From contig JAKZHN010000006.1 of NCBI GenBank assembly GCA_037179335.1, positions 124,001 through 188,000 on the forward strand: 64,000 bases of DNA. Reading direction: 5' to 3'. The notes beneath the pieces were generated by a model. That model was given only the letters and a program-made list of their open reading frames with translations, had not been told where the DNA came from and did not search any database. Below, one piece after another: positions 1-11,059 of this stretch. The stretch is from Cyclaneusma minus (Eukaryota; Ascomycota; Leotiomycetes; Marthamycetales; Marthamycetaceae). A program made the translations under genes and the position numbers. The first letter of the stretch is position 1; every line of letters begins with the position of its first letter.

Positions 1-1497
1 TCGCACGAATCCCAAATTCTTGGAATTGTTTGGAGCAGAGGTTTCGAGCAAGCATATCGCCAAACAGAGGCAAATCGGCCACAATTGGAGATAAACATGT
101 CAGAAAGCAAATTCCACGGACTTCGTGAACTTCGAATGTTCGTCTGCCTCTTTCGTTGGAGGCTTGGAGAGAGCATAAGTTGGATCGCCTGCCCTTTATA
201 TACCTGAGTCTGCTGAGCGGCCCGCTTGAAATTGGATGACTCGATCAGAAGACCGTAATGCTGACGGGGCAAGCTGCAAGGTAATTAATTAAACAGCCAG
301 CCCCCTCGAAAGCAGCAGCAGTCGCAACACCGTATACCTACCTCCGATTATTTGTCGTCTTCTACGACCTAGAAGATACTTTCCAAGCAAGTATACTGCC
401 ACCAGGAGTTGTCTAGATACCGAAATGCAGCAGAACCAAAAACTTGCGCTCGGATGACTTTCACAGCTTGAAGTGCGAATGCATGGGACTGTCTGCGCTT
501 TAGATACACACAATCTTGCTCAATGATAGAGAGGTGACCGGAATGACAACAGCTGCGAGACATAGCAATGGCATCAGTTCTGAACGACAACAGCCAATCA
601 CTGCGAAAGTAACAGATTTCAGCACAAAATCTCTGCTTTCTAGCTGTTCAAACAGGTCAACCTAGCCTGTCAGATCTTCCATACTACAAGCAAAAAGCCA
701 CTAGATTTTCTTTCGGAGACAGGGGCATGAGTCATGACGAAGCCAACACTTCACCCTTCTACAAATTGCCCTGGTCAGCTTTGACAATACCGTAAGCCTT
801 AGAGACGACGAAAAGGTGGATGGCCTTTTTATATAGGCAATAGCCAGCTAGTGTCCTTCGCTTATTTTCGAAACATTTGTGTAGACTCTACTCTGGGATA
901 GTGATACTTGATCTCAACGGCGGTAGCTTCGCCAAACAATAGAAGCCAGCATCTCCGACAAAAAAACGTGATTGACGCAAAATTCCAGGATTCTAGCCTC
1001 CATATAATACATCCAAACTATTTGCAGCATGTTCCCATAGAAGCAAACTGCCAAAGAACAGCTGCGGAGATGTTTGGAAGGGCCGTGGCACGTCGACTCA
1101 AATATATTCTTGGCCATCCTTTTGGCATTTTGGTCTTGAGGGGCAAGAACAAAAGCTGAGTGCCTGCTCCTCATATACTTTATCCCATGATTCGCCAAAG
1201 CCCCAATCCCAAGGGCCTAAAGGCCGCAGGCGGAGGAATTTCGTGCTAAGTAGTAACCGAAGCAAGGCGGCGGTAGCTTCGCCAAACGACAGCAGCTACA
1301 ATCTCCGACGAAAACGCACAATTGATGCGAGACTGCAAATGTATGTATTTTTTGGACCAGATAATTTTCTCGTAGTGTTTTTTTCACTTATTTAAATTGC
1401 GCATAAGCAGCTGCGGTAATGTTTTGGACGTCCGTAGGCATTTCACGCTTTTGCTGGTAGGCTTGAAAAAAAAAGAATAGCACAAGATTGCCTGGCA

Positions 1498-1594
1498 TTT
1501 ATATACCTGATCTCAGGGTTCGCTTAGATTTCATTCTATCCAAGCGCCGGTAGCTTTGCCAAACGACAGCAGCTAGGCTCTCCAACAGAAAAGC
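1498..1594 (-). promoter_or_regulatory. Array unit: leftward TATA box plus upstream GACAGCA pair
   Basis: The TATA core is at 1498-1507 (minus strand GGTATATAAA). GACAGCAGCTAGG lies at 1565-1577 and a second, weaker CAACAGAAAAGC starts at 1583. This is one of the clearest block 1 units. It has no ORF of note. Confidence 0.55.
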
Positions 1595-1799
1595 ATAGCC
1601 GGTGCGAGATTCAAACTTTTTGTCTTCTGCAACCTCAGAATTATTGCAAAGTCGTAGGAGGTTTTTCGCGCAAATAAACTGCCCATGAACAGCTGCGGAT
1701 AGTATGTTCGGGATATTCCTGGCATGTCGACTCAAACATCATTGCCTGTCATCTCACCCTTTGGTCTTAAGAGGAAAAGAACAGAAGGAAAGTCTGCTC

Positions 1800-1925
1800 T
1801 TTATATACTTGATCTTAGGATTCGCCTAGATCCATCCTTGGGAAGGCGAGAATTTTGCGCTGGCAGTTGCAGTCCGGTGGTAGCTTCGCCAAACGACAGC
1901 AGCCAGCCTCACCGACAGAAAAACA
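1800..1925 (-). promoter_or_regulatory. Array unit: leftward TATA box plus upstream GACAGCA pair
   Basis: The TATA core is at 1800-1809 (minus TATATAAAG). The element CGACAGCAGCCAGC is near 1894-1907 and CGACAGAAAAACAC starts near 1913. On the minus strand, a T/C-rich tract and TTAAGACC follow the TATA box within about 45 nt, and GTCGAC occurs at 1726-1731. Confidence 0.55.
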
Positions 1926-4464
1926 CAACTGCAGTGAGATTCAAGATTCTAATCTCCTTCAACGGATCAGGATTACTAGCAGCATCTATTCCACACGAGT
2001 TAATTGCCAATAACTGCGGAGACATCAAAGACATCCGTGCCAGGTCGACTCAAACATCGTCCATAACCTTGACAATTGTCCATTATGGTCTTGAGAGAAG
2101 AAAAAAACAAAGCTGCATTTCCTGCTCTTTATATACTTGATTCCAGGATTTGCCTAGATTCAATTCTTAGGGCGGTAAAAGAATTCTATGCTGACAAGTG
2201 GAGCCATACGGCAGTACCTTTGCTAAATGACAGCAGCCAGCTTCCCTGACAGAAACACAGTTGGTTTGAGATTAAGTTTCTTGGTCTTCTCCAACCCAAC
2301 AGTTCTTCGTATCATATTTTCCATACAAGCAAATCACCAGTAAACAGCTAAGCAGATGTTTTGCACATTCGTGGCACGTCGACTCAACCAAGATCTCATG
2401 GAGGGCGAGCTGACGCGAATTTGGTCTTGAGGAGAAAAGGAGCAGACCTAAACACCCTGCTCTTTATATACCTCATCCCCACATTCGCTTACCTTCGATT
2501 CGCCCAAGCAGCTGGAAAATTTCACATAGACAGCCCCGTGACAGCAACTTCGCTCAACATCAACAGCTGCTATCGATCCCACGTGACCCCTCATACAGCC
2601 CCAGTCATATGACCTCCCTGAAGAGCATGGTATAAAAATAGCCCAGGTTTCTGTGTTCTGAGTTCAAGTCAAAAAGTGGGCTAAGATAGAGATCATCTTC
2701 CTATATACAGTGTCCGTAATAGCGCGGGGGAAAATATACGGCCAGGTCCGGAGATTGCAATTGCGTAAGAAGGGACTTGCGCGTTTCTATTTGCTAGAGA
2801 AAATTGAGCGGTGCTGCCTCCTCGTTGTATATCTGGGCTCTCTTGGAAATGGGGCTCAATCACTTTAAGGCCGCGGATTGTTCTCGTTGACGGCAGCAGC
2901 TATGCCAAACGACAATAGTCCAACTCTCCGACAGTGACGACTGATAGCACGTTGCATAGTTCCAGCTACTTGCATTTCTGTGAACAACTCTGAGTAACTG
3001 ATAAGATTCTGGCCAAGTAAGTGGCCACCAAAAGAAAGAAGACGAGGTCTACAGACTGCCGTTACTATTCCATCCGTGTCTCATCTCCCACATACCATAG
3101 GTTTTGTGAAGAGAATTCAAGGATACAGCGAGGCTTTATATACCTCGCCTGTCTAGTGGCTACACTCTCACACTATTCTATAGGCAAACATAGGATTTAG
3201 GAGAGTGGAGTCGGTACAATAGCAACGACAATAGAGTGTGCGAACGGCAATAGGTGTGTCTCGCATCAACCACCGCGACACCCCAACAGCCCCCCGAAAT
3301 TGCTCCAACTTTTTGCTAAACACCAATTTGCACGGCTCGCACGAGGTGTCGGTGAGGAAAGGAAAGCCAGCTCGACAAACTGCCGCTCCTCTTTTCTGAA
3401 AGGACTAGCCGCCATGCATTTCTACTCCGAGTTTGTGGGCAGAAGTAGAGACTGTGGCCCTTTATTTACCTGATCTCGCGAGTGTCGACATGATTCAGCT
3501 GCTCTCTAAGCCATTCAAGACTTACCTAGGAGAGTGAAGTTGCCGCCAACGCCAGTGAAATGTGAAATGACGGTAGGTTTGCCTTCTAGAAAGCAGCAAA
3601 ATTACCCAACACTCCAAAGATCCCCGAAAGGCTGTAATTCTTTGCTGAACAGGGTTTTCTACGGACGACACGAAATGTTGCCGAGGAAAGTAAAGCAAAG
3701 CTTACAGACTGCCACTACTCAGCTCACCATTGCGACCATGGCACATTCCAATACGATGTTTACTTTGTGGAGAGATTTCAGGGTTACGACGAGGCTTTAT
3801 ATACCTATTCTGACCGTTGCTTGCGTGCTTAGCTTGCCAAGTGACTCATCCAAGGGGCTTGCTCGAGTGAAGTAGTTAAAAAGATAGCAACGACAGTAAA
3901 TCGTAGCGACAGCGGTAGACACATCTTCTAGCATTCAGCGAGACGACCCTACAACACCCCAGATCCCTCGTTACACCTTGCTCGCCAAGCATTTCCACAG
4001 GCTGGACGAGATGGTTTTGAGATCCTTGAGCATAGTAATCACCTTGTCAAGTCTACAGACGGTCTACAGACCAGTGAAATACGTGCTTCTTTGTCAGTCC
4101 TGTGATTGTTGCTGTGATTGGATGAAGAAGAAAGCTATATCTCGAGGTTAGGTGGGCTTTATATACCTAACCCTGCTAGGTATCCAAGCGAAGTCTCACA
4201 AGCTTCCTATAAATCTGCCTGAAGCGACAGTAGCCTCAGGCGACGATAGTCAATCAGTCTGCTGACAAAATGTCTTTCCTGTATTCTCATCATGAATTTC
4301 TTGGCCCCTTGGGCTTGGCAACATCTCAAAAAATCCTCGAGCTTCACACAATTTCACAAGCATAGCACCATGTGTACCTTAAGCTTGACATTCGCCAAAC
4401 ACCTATCTCCACGACTGGCTGTCTTCGAATTTAGAGAAAGCGAAAAGTCATACGTTGCCTGTGC

Positions 4465-4474
4465 TTTATATACC
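4465..4474 (-). promoter_or_regulatory. Array unit: leftward TATA box
   Basis: The perfect core TTTATATACC (minus GGTATATAAA) lies 307 bp from the previous unit. The adjacent GGTTCGAGTC resembles a polymerase III B box, but no A box or terminator at tRNA spacing accompanies it. Confidence 0.45.
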
Positions 4475-5562
4475 TGACCTGGCGGTTCGAGTCACGTGTA
4501 CAGAGCTTCCAGGGCTTGGTCCCTTGGAAAACTGAAGAGTTGAGGGAATGACGGTAGCTTCGACAAATAGCGAGTACTTTGCTTAACGGCAGGAGGAAAT
4601 CTCTTCGCGACAGCTGGCTCGTGTGACGACAGCAGTGTCTGTTTTGTGACAGCAGATGCGCCTCGAAATTGTCTTGGGAACACCATACATTCCCTGAGTT
4701 TTGCTCAAGGGAGAACTAAGAACGTTGTTGGCTAGAGTTGAAAAAAAAAACCGAGAATATGGGGAATATGACATCCTTGACGACTGACGTGGGGAGCGAC
4801 GATTCGGGGATTGAAATCTCCGTCGACGGTTGTGCGTTTGAGCTAGGTTTGGGAGAAAGACATGGCGCCTTTTTATAGATGTCTGTTTAGGTATTTAGCT
4901 GAAGCCTGGCCAAGCTATCCCTATTCCACGTTTGACAACAGGACAAAGGAATCTGGTGGGCAGAGCAAGCTGAGCAACATGGCAGTGTGGCAGCCCGATA
5001 CGAGAATAGACGGTGAGAATATGGAAGTAAGGTAGGTACTTTTGGTATTGTCCAGCGCTGCTTGAACCATACAGAAAGCAAAAAACGGCATGGCAGCCTG
5101 TCACACAAGTACAAACAAAGATTCCACCGTTGTGTGTCCGAGCAGCCCTCGTGAAGCGGGTATCGTTTCGACTATGCCTCCAAAATGCGATCAAACGTCC
5201 TCCTTCCTCCAAGTATATCCGAGATACATATATACACGCGTGTTCTAAGACATTATGAAATAGAGGGATGTGTAGTTGGTCCCTGTGTTTATTTTCCGAA
5301 AGCGCCAGAGTGGAAAATCAGAAGAGGCCGCCTGCAGATATTCGAAAGAGATGGGGAGGTCCAATGAAAAAAAATGGGCTCGGTGTGTCGAGCTGGGTCG
5401 TGAGGGGTGGATCGGTATGGGCGTCAAGCCGTGCCAGATCAATGTCCTTCCTCTTTCCGCCGCAGCGACGTGTCGCGACGTACCACGCATCCCCCATCGC
5501 CAATCCCCCATCTCACAACACACACCCTCCACCTGCCCAAGAACTGGCAAAAACACCCCACC

Positions 5563-6531
5563 TCAACGATGATGCGCCCAGCTCTTCACCTGCCCCCAGA
5601 ACCTCCTCAACTTCTCCTTCGCACTCATCACATCCCTCTGCCTCTGCGCATCACTCTTCCACTTCTCGCGTTCACTCGCCACCATCTGCTCCTGCGTCAG
5701 CTTCTCCCCCTCTGGCGTCAACGGCCTCGTCGCATTCCGATTCCCCAACGCCCCATGATCCACATACAGCCCGGCCTCAAAAAGCGCCGCCTCGCTCTCA
5801 CACCCCTTCCCCAGCACCCCCGCCACCCTCTCCTCCCTGCCCTCGCCATAATCCTTCGGTCGCGTCAACGCCAGCGCTTCGATCCTCGCCTGCACCACCC
5901 TGCGCACTATCAGTGCAAATGTTTCTTCTATGTTTACTACATTGCGTGCGCTGGTTTCCATGAAGCCGCAGTCGCGCGAGCGCGCCCATTCGAGGCCTTG
6001 TTTTGCGGAGACTTGACGGTTTTCGGACAGGTCGCATTTGTTGCCTGCGACGATTTTGACAGGCTTGATGATGGGCGGTTCGGCGTCGCGTTTGTCTTCC
6101 ATGCCCCACTTTCCCTGTTTTCCCTTTGCACTTTTCCTGCGTCTCAGACTCTTCTTGGAATCCATACTTCTCAGCTGTCGTTCTCTTTCAGCACTTTCCA
6201 TACGTGTTTCGCCTTCGATATCGATAAGTTGGTTGAATTCATCTAACTGGACTAAAGATTCGGGATTCGTGATGTCGTAGACCATAAGGAAGGCGTCGGA
6301 GGAGAGGTTGGAGTGTGCCCACATGCCGCGGTATTCTTCTTGGCCGGCGGTGTCGGTGAGGAAGAGGGTGTAGTTGTGGCCGTCGATGGAGCGGGTGAGG
6401 GAGTAGGAGTCTTCGATTGTGGGGTCGTAGTCGGAGGTCCATTGGGAGCGGACGAGGCGGAGGGTTATGGATGATTTGCCGGTGCCGCCGTCGCCGCAGA
6501 TTGTTATGGTTATTTTGGAGGAGGGGTCCAT
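5563..6531 (-). CDS. Ras-like small GTPase with internal insertion, no CAAX box
   Basis: This is a 322-residue intronless GTP-binding protein of the Ras superfamily. The G motifs are all present: P-loop GDGGTGKS (13-20), effector loop YDPTIEDSY (35-43), DTAGQEEY (60-67), NKCDL (164-168) and ETSA (192-195). The glycine and glutamine matching Ras G12 and Q61 are retained, so GTP hydrolysis is expected. Two features are unusual. A basic, charged insertion lies at about 105-153, between the third and fourth G motifs. The C terminus runs about 120 residues past the ETSA motif and ends SWAHHR, with no prenylation cysteine, so a classical lipid anchor is unlikely. The P-loop and effector loop follow Ras rather than Tem1/Spg1 or Rho. 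The start is the first ATG (6529-6531), just before the P-loop region. The neighbouring array ends about 300 bp past its stop. Its partner and pathway cannot be read from the sequence. Confidence 0.9.
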   Translation of the reverse strand: MDPSSKITITICGDGGTGKSSITLRLVRSQWTSDYDPTIEDSYSLTRSIDGHNYTLFLTDTAGQEEYRGMWAHSNLSSDAFLMVYDITNPESLVQLDEFNQLIDIEGETRMESAERERQLRSMDSKKSLRRRKSAKGKQGKWGMEDKRDAEPPIIKPVKIVAGNKCDLSENRQVSAKQGLEWARSRDCGFMETSARNVVNIEETFALIVRRVVQARIEALALTRPKDYGEGREERVAGVLGKGCESEAALFEAGLYVDHGALGNRNATRPLTPEGEKLTQEQMVASEREKWKSDAQRQRDVMSAKEKLRRFWGQVKSWAHHR

Positions 6532-8720
6532 GGTGTTGGTGTGTGTGTGGAGGGGGGAGGATTGGATGGGATGAGAATTAGGGAGCGGAGTGGTGTGATA
6601 GGGTCGAGGATTCGAGGATCGTCGAGATTCTTGTGTATCACTTCGTGTTCGGATTGAATTGCTTGCAAAACGTGTGTTCGTGTGCCGTCTCGTCTCCTTT
6701 GTCGCACCTTGCGTTACAGAATCTCGAGAGCCTCAAAGTCGCTCAAAGCCTGATGTTTCGTCGAATCCCGCTGTAATCGTTTCTTTTCCAGCCCCGACGA
6801 AATTGCTCTCACAACATCGAACTTCGGTCCAGACCAACAACAAATATTTTCGACTCTGCCCGTACCTCGTGTTGCCAATCTCCCCAGAAAAAGCCAAATG
6901 ATGGAGAGTTGAGTCGCAAATTCGATGTGCCGTTCCGTTCCGTCCAACAGAGTTCGTGAGAGTTCCGGCCCTGATCCCTTCCGATATGGGTTTCTCGCTT
7001 GCCCAGCCACTTCCAGATCGCTCGGACGGGTGGATGATGAAGATCGAAAGGACTGCGAAAGACGCCCTTGTTCTTGCGAGAATGCTGCTCAGCCTACGTC
7101 CTTGATCTGCTGGTAGCCGCCGTGGTGACCTTGCTGGCGACCTTGCTCTTCGTTGCTGTGTATCGTTGCTCAGATCCCCCCAATTCCGTCTCTTGCGGTC
7201 TCCCCCGTATATAACTCGCCCAATTCTCAGAAAAGCGGCCGACACAGTCGTGCTTTTTCTCTCCAGCCCACTTCCCGAAGCCCAAGCAAAGCAGGTTTCG
7301 TAATCACGATCGATCGTATCGTTTATGTGCTATGTTGTTTTTTTGTTTCCGCGAGGAGATCGAGTCACCGCACCACCGACAAGGGCATTTGTCATGAAAG
7401 TCCGCAAAAAGGAATGACGAGATGTGAAAGTTTGCTCCAATGCCAAAAAACAAAAAAGCAACAAGGCTCACGCGGTGAGATGGCCGGGATAATAAGGAGG
7501 GAGATTGGAGCTTTCGAGCAGCGAAATTTCAGTCAGAGCCGGTTCATTGCCTCGCGGCCTTTGCGGCGCAACCTTAGCAGTTACTTTATCGTTCACGAGC
7601 CACGAAAGCTTCAATTGGAAGTCCGAAACTTCAATTGTCCATGACTATGTGGATTTTGGAGCCTTGCACGGTTGACGGCGGGGTGACTTGCGATCCTTGA
7701 TCCCTGTCTGGAGTGGAAATGAGAAATGTCGGTCTGTGCGAAGTATTGGACGTGGTGGCAAGAGGATCGTGCATATATTGCTTGAGATAATTGATTGAAA
7801 AGTGCCGTGGATGGAGACTGGGGAAAGGAATGCATGGGGAGCCGCAGGTGGGAGCATTTCTTTCTGGTGGTGAAGACTCGGTCATTCTGTCTTTCCCAAA
7901 TGAACGCAAAATTACTACCAGATCGAGTAATCTGGTACAAAGTCCTGTTCCAAGCCCGGGGAACATACATTTCCAGTGCGACATACAGGTTTCTGGGGAA
8001 AGTCTTGGAGCCAGGTTGTCCCATCATGTTTAGGCACACCGTCACACGTTATTGGACCGTTTTGCAAGCCGGTTCCCTGGTGGTGAAGGATTCGGGGGAG
8101 GCGGTTTGGAATTAGCGGGCGTTTCCACGTGTTCTGGGCTTTCTCTAGCGCGGCGCACATGAGTCGCACACGCAGTTGGCACTCGATGCGATTGATGAAT
8201 CGGCCTTTGAAGGGAAGTTACACAAGCAGGTCGACTCTGCATTCTCGACCTGACCGCGATGATGATATCTCACACACATCCTCGCCATCTCTGTACCCAT
8301 CAATTGCTGCTTTGGTTTTTCAATGTCGGCAGGTTGATTTTGCTTCGCAGCGCGAACACAAAGCTGGGCAGTGACATTCCACCGCCTGCTCTCTCAGTCT
8401 CCGTCCCCATTCTGATCGTCGCCAGCGTCAACAACCTCTCTCAGCTAGTCCAGTCGTCGCCGAAGCCAATCTAGCACTCACCGCTCGCAACACCAATGTT
8501 CAACCCATCGAGCGCCTCCGCTGGATCGTCAAAGAGCCGCCGGGAATCCGTGCGGAGATGGCTACCACGCCACCGGTAACGACAAGAGGTTCATCTGCTG
8601 CCCGTTGCTAGATGCTGCAGCATGCAAATCTCGCCTCGACTTGCTAAAATGCTAGTCTCAACGCCTTGAACAAACGATAAAGGCAAAATCGTCGGATTGG
8701 ACCGTTGTTTGGGCGCGAAC
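6532..8720. other. Intergenic region upstream of the Ras-like gene
   Basis: This 2.2-kb stretch has normal base composition and presumably holds the Ras-like gene promoter at its left end. Open frames of 60-170 codons occur on both strands but overlap each other and show no domain or recognisable motif. At 8496-8579 a 27-codon ORF starts MFNPSSASAGSS, follows a CAA-rich leader and ends at a GTAACG that could be a weak splice donor. It might be a first exon, but no second exon was found. No RNA gene was recognised. Confidence 0.5.
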
Positions 8721-8903
8721 GAGCGGTCTGGGCTGCTAGTTTGCAGCTACGGTTCTTCAACGCCTCCAACGCCTTTTCGAACGTCTGGACTGCTAGCTTG
8801 CAGCTCTCTTCAGCGCCTCCAACGCCTTTTCGAACGTCTGGACTGCTAGTTTGCAGCTCTCTTCAGCGCCTCCAACGCCTTTTCGAGCGTCAGGACTCTG
8901 GGG
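8721..8903. repeat. 53-bp minisatellite, about 3.3 copies
   Basis: Two near-identical 53-bp units lie at 8779-8831 and 8832-8884 (starting GAACGTCTGGACTGCTAG). They are preceded by a diverged 58-bp copy at 8721-8778 and followed by a partial copy from 8885. A 53-bp period is not a multiple of three, so the overlapping open frame is not a repeated-domain protein. Confidence 0.9.
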
Positions 8904-10150
8904 AAATGCCGAGGTGGCTATCTGCTTAGAAAGCTGGCTTTGCTTCATTATTGAAGGTCAAACTCAACATACACTCGAGCTTCGATCAAACCCCCGGAGA
9001 ATTTCTCAATTGCTTTATTCTTTAATGACATGTCAAAACTAGCTACCTAGCACACTAGAGACCCGGCCGTCGTCCCTGCTCCCCGTCGGTCAGGTCTGGC
9101 GGGGTGCCTGGAGACATTGTTTCTTCTTTTTTTCTTTAGCACGGTAGGCCTGCATATGTCCAACTTTCGAGCGGGTGTGTTTCCAAATGGGATAATTTTT
9201 TTTTCCAATTTTTTGAACAACATAGGCAAAAGAATAATACCGGTGCGGATACATGTAGAATTGCTGATCCCGGCAGGATGGATCTAGCGGGGTACAGTGC
9301 AGGTTTAGACAGCGTAACATTTGGTGATATTCAGTAGAGAGCTGTGGCTTGTTTGGTCCAACCGCACGGGCTTTCTAGGTTCTGGGAACTTTTAGAGTCC
9401 TGGGGTTTGTCCTGGGCGAAAGCTAGACGCTCGGATTTATCGTGTCGTTACGGGTCCTTAGACCTAGGATACTGGTGGGTATCTGATTGTATGGCTGGTG
9501 ACATGGTGTGTTTCAGTTACCAGCCGCAATTCCAAATTTCGGAAAATCATTCCTCCCTTCATTCCAGTTCTTAACAAGTCGAAATTCAAAGGCGCCTGGG
9601 ATTTCGTTGCTCCGGATGTAGCATTCTGACTCCCGTCGTCGGTTCGTTGCTACTGTACATCAGGCGAGGGGTTCTTGAGAAAAGATGGCGTGTCCCAACT
9701 CCCAACTTTACATGTTGAGTTTGCAAAGATTCTAAAGCCTGACTGTCTGATCAAGATCAGATTAAATATCGGAAGCTGCACGGAGAGACGGAATATCCAT
9801 GCCTCTGGACTGAGGAGCGACTAGGTATGCTCTGAAAAAATCTGTCTAGGTATGCCGTTTTGTTTCACAATCTAGGCTTTCCAAGTGTCCTTGCGAAGTC
9901 TTGAAAACCTTGGAAGGAATGTGGGGACTTGTTTGACTTGGCTGTGAAATTTCTATGAAACTGAGCTTTTTGCTGGTGGTGAGAGATCGTTGACTTCGTG
10001 AATATCGTTCACCGGAAGGCCATGCCGTTTCCCAGGTACCCATGATACTGCAACGCCAGAAGCAAGACACCGCAAAGCACCGCAAAATCTCAAAACACCT
10101 TCTAAAAGCCCGCAGCCACCGCCCAAACCACCTCTCGAGCACCTCACCCT
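8904..10150. other. Intergenic region, no supported gene
   Basis: The sequence has ordinary composition and only short overlapping ORFs. The right end is presumably the 3' untranslated region of the AMMECR1-domain gene. No RNA gene, transposon end or array motif was recognised. Confidence 0.5.
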
Positions 10151-11059
10151 CTATTTCTTCTGCCCATCAACCCAATTCTTCCACTTCTTGTACTCCTCCC
10201 ACTCCACACTCTCCGCCTTCCCCTGATACCTCACAACCTTCAACTCCCCCACCTCCCTCCACTTCTCCTGTCTGCCCATCCACCCGGCCTTCCGCATCAA
10301 ACTCACCAGCGTCTCCTCCTTCGTCCATCCCTGCTCTACCGCCACATCCGGCAAATAGGTACTCCCAAACCTCTTATGATGATGATAAAAGCTTATCCGC
10401 AATCCATGAACTCCCAATTCCCAATCCATAGGGTCGGCACAGTCTTCAAAATCTGTTAACAGTGTTACGCAGACTTCGAGGCTGGGGAGCTCGCGTAGGG
10501 AAATGGGGGAGAAGCGGGTGTCGTGGAGTGAGGCGTGGAGTGCGTAGGTGCGGAGGCCGGAGGCGATGGGCTCGGCGGAGAAGGTGCCGATGCAGCCGCG
10601 GAGAGAGCGGTGGGAGGAGGAGGACACGGTGTTCCAGGTTACGAAGAGGGGGGAGGTGGTGTTGAGGTCGAGGTTGCGTTGGGAGGTGCGGCGGCCGATG
10701 CCAGGTGGGGTGAAGCCGGAGTCTGTGGAGGAATTCAGAGACGAGGCTGGAGTGGATGCCGAGGCAGATACGGGAGTGGAAGAGGCACTGGGGAGTGTGG
10801 ATGTGCTGGAGTCGGAGTGGTTGTTGGCGGCTAAGCGTTCTAGTGCTGGAGCTTGCTTTTGCTTCTTCTTGGGCGCTGGGTTGCCGTCGGAGGAGGAGGA
10901 GGAGGAGGGTTCATCTTCGACTTCGGCTTCGGAGTCATCGTCGCCTTTGGGGTAGGCGTTCCAGGATTGCTGGATTTGGTAGAGGGTCATGGGCTCGCGC
11001 CTTTCGAGCTCGGCGGAGAGGACCTCGAAGCAGTAGAGGCAGTGTTCGACGGACGCCAT
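10151..11059 (-). CDS. AMMECR1-domain protein
   Basis: This encodes 302 residues if started at the ATG at 11057-11059 (MASVEHCLYC). An upstream in-frame ATG at 11209 would add 50 residues of low-complexity S/T/H-rich sequence and is less likely. The N-terminal stretch (about 1-45) is followed by a long acidic and serine/threonine-rich linker with a lysine-rich KKKQK patch. The AMMECR1 domain begins near residue 138. It is identified by the family signature LRGCIGTF (about 153-160) and downstream segments typical of the family (SPISLRELPSLEVCVTLL; HGLRISF). The domain is conserved in eukaryotes, archaea and bacteria, and its biochemical activity is not settled. No intron is needed. The linker makes it longer than compact archaeal homologues, as is common in fungi. 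Confidence 0.92.
   Translation of the reverse strand: MASVEHCLYCFEVLSAELERREPMTLYQIQQSWNAYPKGDDDSEAEVEDEPSSSSSSDGNPAPKKKQKQAPALERLAANNHSDSSTSTLPSASSTPVSASASTPASSLNSSTDSGFTPPGIGRRTSQRNLDLNTTSPLFVTWNTVSSSSHRSLRGCIGTFSAEPIASGLRTYALHASLHDTRFSPISLRELPSLEVCVTLLTDFEDCADPMDWELGVHGLRISFYHHHKRFGSTYLPDVAVEQGWTKEETLVSLMRKAGWMGRQEKWREVGELKVVRYQGKAESVEWEEYKKWKNWVDGQKK

Larger units (their letters stand above)
150..5245 (-). repeat. Promoter-like tandem array, block 1 (about 15 units)
   Basis: Degenerate tandem units recur every 302-362 bp (last interval about 406). Each is marked by a plus-strand core TTTATATACC or variant, which on the minus strand reads GGTATATAAAG, a canonical TATA box. Core starts are 195, 498 (degenerate), 828, 1171 (degenerate), 1498, 1800, 2128, 2463, 2825 (degenerate), 3135, 3461, 3796, 4158, 4465 and 4871, with a possible one near 5226. 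Most units also carry GACAGCAGCYAG followed by CGACAGAAAAACAC about 65-120 bp to the right, which is upstream for a leftward promoter. The minus strand is pyrimidine-rich about 20-40 nt past the TATA box and then often reads CTCAAGACC, like a fungal start site. No reading frame is shared between units. The family is not recognised. Promoter function is inferred; the periodic motifs are directly visible. The array probably continues left of the window. Confidence 0.8.

Noticed and set aside
4475..4495. GGTTCGAGTC as a polymerase III B box or tRNA
   Set aside because: There is no A box, cloverleaf pairing or T-run terminator, and other array units do not conserve it.
150..5245. Plus-strand reading of the TATA cores in block 1 and block 2b
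   Set aside because: Plus-strand variants such as TTTATACAG and TTTATAGGG break the TATAWA pattern, while their complements (TATAAAG, TATATAAG) keep it.
5268..6246. Long plus-strand ORFs (231 and 279 codons) rich in S, P, H and R
   Set aside because: They lie antisense to the Ras-like GTPase, whose motifs are unambiguous. Their low-complexity composition is the shadow of that GC-rich gene.
5563..6531. Assignment of the GTPase as Tem1/Spg1
   Set aside because: The P-loop GDGGTGKS and effector loop YDPTIEDSY follow Ras, not the Tem1/Spg1 pattern.
8496..8579. 27-codon ORF MFNPSSASAGSS as a gene
   Set aside because: It is too short, the donor is only a weak GTAACG, and no second exon was found.
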